Shown: positions 56,536 through 64,000 of the stretch, in pieces
Layout: each line of letters starts with the position of its first letter
How positions within the stretch are numbered: the stretch's first letter is position 1
NCBI GenBank assembly: GCA_037179515.1
Contig: JAXCGZ010022678.1
Coordinates: forward strand, 1-64,000
Reading direction: 5' to 3'
Origin: Halocaridina rubra
Lineage: Eukaryota; Arthropoda; Malacostraca; Decapoda; Atyidae
DNA length: 64,000 nt
The notes under the pieces: generated by a model
The model's input: the letters and a program-made list of their open reading frames with translations, nothing else
Databases searched by the model: none
What the model was told of the DNA's origin: nothing
Made by a program: the position numbers and the translations under genes

Positions 56536-57558
56536 TGTCTTGAATATATTTCAAGACAGTTTATTCCTACGTACATTATGTAAGTGTTATTTGCACATAG
56601 TTTCGTTTATTGTAACGTAAGTGCATGTATGTATACTTTTTGACTTAGTATGTGTACTTATTAATTTCTATCATGTATACACGTATATTCGTATGTATAA
56701 TGTGTAGTTTATTATGGAGGCTGGCTGTAGAAGACTTGGAGAAAGGAATGTAGGTCACTAATGGATTTTAGCCATTAACCCTACACCTCCTTGATAACGC
56801 TTATTGCATCGCCTGCCTCGTTGAAAAAAGAACCATTGTAAGCAAGTCATAACTCAACTTAGTCCTAGTACCAAGGACTCCAACAAATGAGGGGAGTTTT
56901 GTAAGACTTTCTTGCAAAAAGTTAGTTGCCGTCGTGAGATGCTACGAGGCACTCATTCTTACTGTGTTTGTTGACAGTACTTATAAGTTTGTTAAAGAGT
57001 AATTAGTTGCTGTCGTGCGATGCTACGAGGCACTCATTTTACTGTGTTTATTGACAGTACTTATAAGTTTAATTTTTGTTGTTCTCGTGGGGCATTACGA
57101 GACACTCAAGTAGAAGAACGTGATAGAGATCTGTGGATCAGAAGATACGTTTTTGATTCGGAGTCCCGTGATTGCTGACGACATCAGGGTTGTCCGGACA
57201 GATGAGTACAGATTCATTGTATTTTGTAACAATATTTATAACTACATGTGAGGGACAGAATGAGCTCATTTAATTGAACACTCGTAGGTAGAATGTATGT
57301 TAGAAAATGTATTATTCTGTATGAGGAAGTTTTAATTTAAGGTGAGGAGAGTTTATTTAAATATTCACATATCAGCAGTTCATAAACCCCCATATAAAAT
57401 ATTTGCATGTATGTTTATGCATGTAATATTAATTATATTTTATTGGTAGAGGATTTAATTTTGAGATCGTGGTAGGCCTCTACTGAAGCCGTGTCAGGAT
57501 TTCCGAATTTAGGGGGTTATAAGATCGAAGGGTAATAACACACAGGAAATCCTCCACA
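56536..57558 (+). repeat. 3' LTR of BEL/Pao element (1,023 bp)
   Basis: Preceded by a purine tract GGAGGGG...CAGGA. Nearly identical to the 5' LTR except for one fewer 146-bp unit and a 14-bp extra piece (GGTAATAACACACA) near 57531. Confidence 0.92.
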
Positions 57559-57563
57559 GAAAT

Positions 57564-57655
57564 AATATATTAATACATTCTGCAGACTAAGAGAAATAAA
57601 GTTAAAGGAAACACTGAAAGCACTTAACACGCAAAGACAATAATCAAATTAGGAG
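57564..57655 (+). pseudogene. End of the PHD-type LINE, right of the BEL insertion
   Basis: After discounting the BEL element and one GAAAT copy, the LINE frame continues (with one stop) as YINTFCRLREIKLKETLKAL NTQRQ and ends. It confirms that BEL entered the LINE. Confidence 0.6.
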
Positions 57656-57699
57656 GTTCTGAGTCACAGGAGATACCTCCACACTACAATTGAATTGCA

Positions 57700-58085
57700 T
57701 TATGTCTGTAAATATACGTGCATGGCCATAAGCAACAATAAACGAAACTATCATACAAATAACATTTACATATGTACATAAAAATAAACTGTCTTACTAC
57801 ATATTCCAGACATCCTGGACCCCTAGAAAAAAAATTGGGAGGGTCTTCTCATCAGTGCTACAATTTATCATCGAAGATTAAGCGTGCCTGCAATTCTTCA
57901 ACCTTCTGGGCAGCTTAACGTTTAGATTTTTAAGAATTTGCTTATTCCTCATTGTCTACTTCTGGTAACAGATCTTCCAATGAGAGCTTTTCAGATCAGT
58001 CTCTTTGAAGTAGATATTTTCCTCTTCTTAGCAAGGGTAAAATTAGACCCAAGGGGTCAACTCACCAGTGACAGAAATTTCAGAT
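57700..58085 (-). mobile_element. Second BEL/Pao fragment, reverse orientation
   Basis: The complement of 57793-58085 resembles 56255-56540 (CTGGTGAGTTGACCCC, TTTTTTTCTAGGGGTCCAGGA and the A17-like coding end), and 57700-57793 resembles the first ~100 bp of the BEL LTR. It is more diverged than the adjacent full element. Confidence 0.75.
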
Positions 58086-58111
58086 ACAGATATGGATACA
58101 CTGGGATATGA

Positions 58112-58277
58112 TAGGAGGGGATAGGTGACTGCGTCAAGTGAACTCTTTTAGCCTTATGCAGGGTGTTGCCACTAGAGGGGGGAATAGGATGGGAAGGATT
58201 GGGAGGGAAAACATGAAAATGAAATAAAGAAGGAGAGACACAAGAGAGGGGAAGACCCTCGTGCCAAGGTGTGTTTA
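58112..58277 (-). mobile_element. Poly-A-tailed SINE-like repeat, copy 4
   Basis: Shares the head CTTGGCACGAGGGTCTTCCC (minus strand) and the AGGGAAAA/GGGATAGG-type body with the copies at 35020, 38632 and 39248, with an extra ~45-bp piece near 58125-58170. Confidence 0.55.
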
Positions 58278-58530
58278 TAAAGGTTAGAGTGAATAAGGGT
58301 AGATCGCTCTCAAATGATAATTTTTTTTAAGAGAATGCTGAAGGAAAATATAATATCCTGGAGGAGTGGTAGAAGAGGAGTATAACAGAGAAGTGAAGAC
58401 TAATAGTGACAACAGTATTAGTAGTTAAAATATCTGTTTGGTCAACACTTCTTTTCTAGTCTTCAGACATTTCAAAGACAACTTGTATGTATTAACATTC
58501 CAGATTAAGCTTAGGACTGATACTTTAGAA
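58278..58530. other. Spacer, nothing recognised
   Basis: AT-rich; no similarity seen. Confidence 0.4.
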
Positions 58531-58801
58531 CAGGGGTCGGCAAACTACGGCATGCATGCCACACCTGGAACGCCAAGCAATTTCCAATGGCACTCAGCCC
58601 CCATTAATAATAAAAACTTAAAAAAAAACAGTTTATTTCTTTTAATGTGGTTTACATATTACTGTATATATTACTATATAATATATATTGTATAACAGGT
58701 ATATTGACCTTGACTCGTATAAATATACTTATGCTGTTGGCACACTGAATTATTTAAAACCCTAAGTCGGCACATAGTTAGCAAAAGGTTGCCGCCCCCT
58801 G
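58531..58801. mobile_element. Short hAT-like MITE
   Basis: Ends CAGGGGTCGGCAAAC and, inverted, CAGGGGGCGGCAACC. Flanked by an imperfect 8-bp duplication (CTTTAGAA and CTTCAGAG, 6 of 8). 271 bp with no coding part. Confidence 0.85.
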
Positions 58802-58905
58802 CTTCAGAGGATCTAGATTTTTACGTAAAGCACTGATCCAGTAATTTTTGCAGTCTTGCATTGATGAAATTCCATACTGTGTAGATATGTAAATAGTATA
58901 CTGTA

Positions 58906-59268
58906 TGTTAGGTACAATACTTTATCGGCTGAGTACGATGGCGTGGGAGATTCCCACTGGGGACTGGTGTTGTGTTTGTTGTTGTAGGTTGGTTGCAAGT
59001 GGCGGCAGTGACTATGAACGTGTCAAATCATTGAGCTAATGGATGTATTGGATCCGAGTGAGTATAGCTTGCGCATTCACTTTACAACATTCATACACAC
59101 ATATATACACTAGTGCAGCTATTCTATGTGCATTTTATTAATCCTCAATGGCATTTGTGTTGGAGTCACCGGTTTCCAAAAGTAAGTGCTGCTTAAGAGA
59201 TACTTTTATAAACCTAGCTTAGGTAATAGACTTCTGATTTGTAGGATGTGTTATTACCATCCTGCACA
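58906..59268 (+). mobile_element. Putative Ty3-type 5' LTR
   Basis: 363 bp from TGTTAGGTACAATAC to CCTGCACA, followed directly by TGGTGCCCCAAGTGAGGAC, a primer-site-like sequence, and about 170 bp later by a gag start. No second copy is in the window, so the left border is inferred from the TG rule and length. Confidence 0.5.
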
Positions 59269-59440
59269 TGGTGCCCCAAGTGAGGACTGAAGGAATTTCC
59301 TGAGGCTGGTTTCATGAGGTAAAGCTTAGGCTAGGTTAGGCCTAGGGCCTAGTGGAAAGACTAGGGCTTGTGACTAGACCTAAGCTATTGATAATTGTGT
59401 ATTGAATAAGTTAGGCTGACTATATTTTTTTGTTGCTCAT

Positions 59441-59706
59441 CATGGCACAGTATAAGTCTCCCCAGCAATTAAATTTTGTCGACCCGAATTGGGATAGGTT
59501 TATTATATAATATGAAACCTTCCGACTGTTGATGGAATTGAATAGTAAACCTGGAGAGTTTCAGGTGGCTAGCCTTAAATATAGTATGGGTCCAGAGTCG
59601 GAGGAGGTTATGAAAACATTTAATTTGTCGACAGAGGAGACCAAAGACTACAAAACAGTAATAGAAAAATTTAAGAATTATTTTTCACCACGGAAGAATG
59701 TGCTAA
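59441..59706 (+). pseudogene. Ty3-type gag N-terminal fragment
   Basis: From ATG 59441 the frame reads MAQYKSPQQLNFVDPNWDRF, then a stop and YETFRLLMELNSKPGEFQVA, LKYSMGPESEEVMKTFNLS, ETKDYKTVIEKFKNYFSPRK. This pattern (W-x-F-xxF, KPxxxQVAxLxxxxG, EKFxxYFxPRKN) is typical of Gag of Ty3-like elements in invertebrates. It breaks off where an inverted RNase H fragment begins. Confidence 0.7.
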
Positions 59707-59880
59707 GGTTTTAGCAGATCAGTGAGGTCATTGTCCTTTCCATCAACATGTTGGGCAGTGAATTTGAAAAGATTCAGTAAAAGTGCCCACCTTGCCAGCT
59801 GAGAATTCAGCTTGTCTGTAGTCTTTTAATATAGGAGAGGACAGTGGTCAGTTCTTAGTGCAAAATGTCGGCCATACAGA
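59706..59880 (-). pseudogene. RNase H tail of a Gmr1-type element
   Basis: On the minus strand: LYGRHFALRTDHCPLLY, stop, KTTDKLNSQLARWALLLNLF, KFTAQHVDGKDNDLTDLL. It aligns with YGQHFTLRTNHRPLLYL... of the element at 12764 (its 20269-20440). It keeps the TDH motif that the complete element has lost. It directly abuts the LTR at 59882, but on the wrong side for a normal pol-LTR junction. Confidence 0.75.
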
Positions 59881-59881
59881 T

Positions 59882-61194
59882 TGTTGGGGTTAGGATGGTA
59901 GAGTGTTGTTAAGATTCTGTTTTACTTAGGGGACTCAAAGTACCGAGCTCGGTTAAGAACTCACAAACAGACAGGACAGATATTTGTACTTGAACACCCC
60001 ATCTCTATTACCATTAGTCGGTTAAATGAAACTCAGAATTCAACTTTCTTTTAATTTTGGAAATGCAATGACATTAAAAGAATTAAATTTTATGAAATGC
60101 TGCCTCGAATCCCGGAGGTGGTGAGCACGATTTCGTTTCCCGGCACCACGGACGTATGCCAAGACTTTGGCCTCAACTCGATGATTACCTCTGTCACACA
60201 GGCAGAGTAGAATACAGGACACTGCAATTTCAGAAACAGAAATGACACACTGTTTATAATGGGAAACTGAAAGCATGAGTACACATATAATGAGTTTCCA
60301 ATGTCATTCTACTGGATAAAATATATTGGTTATTCACAGCTAACCAGAAATATTTATGCTGCCAAAATAGCATACAAAACCATTAATTCTTTACTGGTTT
60401 TAAAGGAAAACAATATATTCACAATAAATGAAGAATAAGCAAGACAAATACAGAACTGTATGTATTCCTTAAATTGTGGGCAACCACAAAAGTTGCAATG
60501 CTTATTACTGATTTGCAATTAATATGGTAAAACACTCTATTTAGGATAAAGGAAGAATCTACGAGATAAATACAGTATTCATTCACTTTTGGTTATCAAG
60601 AACTTTGCAATGAAAAAAAGGGTGCAAAACCACCTTTTGAGGTATTTGCAACTTATAACTCAAAACACTTTATCCCCAACATATGAAGAATTAGCAAGAT
60701 AAATACGGTATGCATTCATTAAATTGTGGTTAACAGGAAATATTTGCAAAGCCAACAGGGTAAAATTATCTTTTAATTATTTGCAGTATATAGCATAAAA
60801 CACTTTAGCTAAATGATTAATTATTTGCAATTTGTATAGCAAATAGCTTTATTGACGAGTTTTTGACGTAAAACACTTTATTTACGATGATAGAAAGAGG
60901 TGAAATGAAATTAGAATTTATTAGGAAAAGAGAGAGATTTTTACGGGCTCATAACCAGTCTTCAGAGGATGAGATTTTCGTTTATCACATTCAATGAAAA
61001 GAAACTTCTTAGCAATGTAAATCAGCTGTAATTTACAGGTTAAGGAATTAACTTTGGCTTGTGAGATTCCAGTTTGGTAATCTACAAAATTTCGTGTGTA
61101 TGGGAATGGAATCTGAGAATAAAAATCCGTAAGATTTAACCAGTAACGAATGTAACTAATTCTCGAAAATAAACCAATTTGCTTGACCCACGAG
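59882..61194 (-). mobile_element. Gmr1-type LTR fragment, reverse orientation
   Basis: Starts TGTTGGGG (complement of the LTR 3' end) and matches 53283-54590 closely. Cut at 61194 (CTTGACCCACGAG) by a LINE fragment, so the LTR's own 5' third is missing. Holds the 64-codon frame at 60090-60284. Confidence 0.9.
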
Positions 61195-61195
61195 A

Positions 61196-61500
61196 AGATA
61201 GAGTGGATAGGGATCGATATTTCGATATGGCTGGCTCTAGAACTAGAGGTCATAGTTTGAAGCTTCGGAAGAAAACTTGTTTGCAGGATGTAAGGAAATA
61301 CTTTTTCAGTGTAAGAGTAGTTGATAATTGGAATTCGCTAAGCGAGGAGGTAGTTAATGCTACCTCAATCCATAGTTTTAAGGACAGGTATGATAAGTAT
61401 CACTAAGTCTAAAAATGGAACCGATCAGGAGACGGGAAGATACGAGCTTTGGGCTCTTTCCCGTAAACACAATTAGGTAATCACAATTAGGTAATCACAC
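61196..61500 (+). pseudogene. CR1/Jockey-like LINE 3' end
   Basis: Encodes DRVDRDRYFDMAGSRTRGHS, LKLRKKTCLQDVRKYFFSVR and NWNSLSEEVVNA to a TAA near 61404, then a short 3' UTR and a tail of ACACAATTAGGTAATC repeats. Very close to 40265-40770. Severely 5'-truncated. Confidence 0.85.
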
Positions 61501-61501
61501 A

Positions 61502-63901
61502 AATGCTGATGGATTAGCTGGTAAGGCAGTAGAATTAAAAGATAGGATTCACAACAGTAAGGCAGATATAGTAGCAATTACAGAGACTAAGTTGAGTGAG
61601 GACATAAACAGTGTCACAGTTTTTCCTAAGGGCTTCAGAATACTAAGGGTTGAAAGAGCTGAGAGGACTGGTGGAGGGTTAGCACTGCTCATAAGTGAAA
61701 GGATTCAAGTTGAAGAAATAAACTTGGCTATAGAAAGTGAGTTCAAGGAATTTCTTGTTGCTCGCATAAATACTGGGTCAGAGAGCATTATAATAACTGT
61801 TGTATACAACCCACCAAGGAACCAAAATAGGCTTGGAGTTTATGAGGAAAGTCATATAGGTACTATTGAAGTCATAAACTCAGTTGTTAACATGGCACGG
61901 GAAAAAAAATTTAGGATTTTGATTATGGGAGACTTTAATCATAAAGAGATAGATTGGATAAATCTTGACCCACACAGTGGTGAGGACTCATTCGGGGCAA
62001 GATTCCTAGATTACGTACAAGGGAATTTCCTACACCAACATGTAATGGAACCAACAAGGGCCAGGGGTGGGGATGAGCCATCACTACTTGATCTAGTGTT
62101 CACAGATAATGTGTTGGATATTGAAAAAATTGAGTATGTACCACCAATTGGAAAGAGTGACCACTGTGTGTTGTTGATGGAGTGTATCATTGAAGATATT
62201 CTTCCTGAGAGTAGAGGCACTGAGGACAAGAGGAGGAACTATGCGAAAGGAGATTACATCAAAATGAATGAGCTTTTTGCAGTTCTTGACTGGAGAACCT
62301 TATTTTAAAACAAATCTGTACAAGAAATGTATGACATCTTTTGTGAGAAATATGGGAAGATAGTAGTTTGCTGCATACCTGTCACCAAAGTAGGTGTAAT
62401 TCATGCCAGAGAGAAATGGTTCGATAATGGGTGTAAAAGAGCTAAGGAGTGGAGAGACAAATGCTGGAAAACGTATAGAAGGAGAAAAAACATAAATGCA
62501 TGGCAAACCTACAAAAGAGCAAGAAATGACTACCTAAGTAAAAGGAGAGAGGCAGAGAGAGACTATGAGAGGGACATCACCAGGAAGGCTAAAGAAAATC
62601 CCAAGCTTTTCCACAGCTTTATCAGAGGAAAACTGAAGGTAAAAGAACAGGTTTTAAGGCTAAAGAGAGCAGATGGAAGCATCACTGAGATGGATGAAGA
62701 GATCTGCAAAGAATTGAACAAGGAGTTTCAGTCAGTATTTACAGTAGAAAATACCCCACCCCCTCAGATTGCAGTGATAGAAACTCAAGGGCTGGTATTA
62801 GAGAATATCAACCTTACAGCCACAGAGGTATGCAAAGCGCTGATGGATTTAGATGTTCATAAAGCTACAGGTCCTGATGACATATCCCCTCATGTGCTTA
62901 AAAAATGCGCAAACTCAATATCAGTGGCACTAAGTATCATATTTAAAAAGTCACTGGAGTCAGGGGAGATTCCAAGATGCTGGAAACAAGCAAATGTGAT
63001 ACCTATCTTCAAAAAGGGAAGGAGGGATGCGGCTCTGAACTATAGACCAGTTTCCTTGACCAGCATAGTTTGCAAAGTTATGGAGAAACTACTAAGGAAA
63101 CATATCTCTCTTCACTTGGAATCCTTCGACTTTTTGTCAGTGAGGCAACATGGCTTCAGAGAAGGTAGATCAACAGTAACAAACTTATTAGAATTTTATA
63201 ATGAGGTAAGCCAAATCTTACAGGAAAGAGAGGGCTGGGCAGATTGCATATTCCTAGACTTCCAGAAAGCGTTTGACACTGTTCCACATGGGAGACTTAT
63301 TAGGAAGCTGCAATCAATGGCTAGAATAGGTGGAAATGTTTTGGAATGGATAAAAACTTACTTAGAAGGAAGGGAACAGAGGGTTAGAGTAAGACACTCA
63401 GTGTCTGAATGGAGAAGAGTTAGTAGTGGAGTTCCACAGGGTTCAGTTTTTGGGCCACTTTTGTTCCTTGTATATGTAAATGACCTACCAGAGTCTGTAA
63501 ATTCATTCAAGAATATGTTTGCAGATGATGCAAAGATTGTAAAGAAAGTAAAAAACGAGAACAATTGTAGAGAACTTTAGGAGGATCTAAATAATCTGCA
63601 TGAGTGGTCAGAAAAGTGGCTAATGAAATTCAATACTTCAGAATGTAAGGTAATGAGAATGGGTACAAGTGCAAGAAGGCCCAAGCTTGACTACTCGGTG
63701 GCTGGAGTACAACTTCAAGAGACAGAAAATGAGAGAGATCTAGGAGTAAACATACTGGCAGATTTGTCTCCAGAAATACATATAAATGGCATAGTAAGGG
63801 CAGCATATGCATTCTTATCAAATGTAAGGGTAGCCTTCAGGCACATGGACAAGAAAATGTTCAGAAATATTTATGTAACCTATGTGAGGCCTGTCGCATG
63901 A
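61502..63901 (+). pseudogene. CR1/Jockey-like LINE: endonuclease and reverse transcriptase
   Basis: A single frame from about 61502 to 63901 broken only by TAA (62306), TAG (63578) and TGA (63899). Endonuclease: ADIVAITETKLSEDI, GGGLALLISERI, ILIMGDFNHKEIDW, PSLLDLVFTD, KSDHCVLLME. RT: KATGPDDISPHVLKKC (near 62870), CWKQANVIPIFKKG, NYRPVSLTSIVCKVMEKLL, RQHGFREGRSTVTNLLEF, CIFLDFQKAFDTVPHGRLIR, SGVPQGSVFGPLLFLVYVND, NMFADDAKIV (near 63520), WSEKWLMKFNTSECKVM. It begins immediately after the tail of the preceding LINE fragment and breaks off before the C-terminal part. Confidence 0.9.
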
Positions 63902-64000
63902 CTTCCGTCATGCTGAAGCCAGTCCGTCATGCTGAAGCCAGAATCTGAAACTTGTAACAAATCTTGAGGGGTAACGGTTGGTCGAGGGCACAGATATTTT
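63902..64000. other. Right edge, unassigned
   Basis: The LINE frame is lost here. The block CCGTCATGCTGAAGCCAG occurs twice in tandem (about 63907-63943). Too short to assign. Confidence 0.4.

Larger units (their letters stand above)
49569..57558 (+). mobile_element. BEL/Pao LTR retrotransposon, internally deleted
   Basis: A 7,990-bp insertion with perfect 5-bp duplication GAAAT (49564-49568 and 57559-57563). LTRs 49569-50723 and 56536-57558. The primer-site-like TTTGGTCCTTCGAACCGG after the 5' LTR is typical of BEL elements. The coding part has DUF1759-type gag, CCHC knuckles, protease, and then only the A17-like segment that normally follows RT; RT core and integrase are missing. Two younger insertions (a SINE and a solo LTR) interrupt the reading frame. 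Confidence 0.93.

Overview
This is a eukaryotic, AT-rich, repeat-dominated genomic window, most likely from an arthropod and plausibly a decapod crustacean. The clues are long (TA)n, (GA)n and (ATT)n tracts, a TTAGG-like (arthropod telomere motif) block, a spliced host gene with GT-AG introns, and a mixed load of RTE, CR1/Jockey-like, BEL/Pao, Ty3 and DNA elements. The exact taxon is an inference. There is no bacterial-style operon, no CRISPR array and no rRNA.

Host gene. The only host gene I can support is the 5' half of TRAPPC10 (Trs130 subunit of the TRAPPII tethering complex), on the minus strand. Eight exons (33544-33568, 6337-6439, 5942-6056, 3875-4068, 3214-3330, 2779-2969, 1510-1697, 1087-1293) join in phase to exactly 380 codons; the rest lies beyond the left edge. 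The first coding exon holds only 25 nt and is separated from the second by an intron of about 27.1 kb (6440-33543).

Intron 1. It holds, from left to right: a decayed RTE LINE; a possible large non-autonomous LTR element (LTRs 9801-10164 and 26958-27335); nested in that, a complete Ty3/Gypsy element (12764-24388, 5-bp duplication CTACC) whose pol order is protease-integrase-RT-RNase H, the Gmr1-type order; nested in its 3' LTR, a TA-flanked pogo/Tigger-type element; then a second pogo-type element that has amplified an internal ~158-bp satellite; then an RTE LINE sitting in one arm of a palindromic (ATT)-rich repeat.

Upstream of TRAPPC10 (33.6-64 kb) is an accessory mosaic. It contains poly-A SINE-like copies, a Tigger transposase relic, a TTAGG-like block, a 592-bp hairpin, two hAT elements with 8-bp duplications, and a PHD-finger LINE. 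That LINE is split by a BEL/Pao element (49569-57558, duplication GAAAT), which is itself split by a tRNA-derived SINE (16-bp duplication) and by a solo LTR of the Gmr1-like family (duplication GTTAT). The window ends with a Ty3 fragment, another Gmr1-family LTR fragment, and a head-to-tail pair of CR1/Jockey-type LINE pieces.

The strongest candidate for something little described is the Gmr1-type retrotransposon and its two-kilobase LTR family, which carries a conserved 64-codon frame and a 133-bp tandem array in its leader. Most element coding regions carry stops or frameshifts; they are described as relics.
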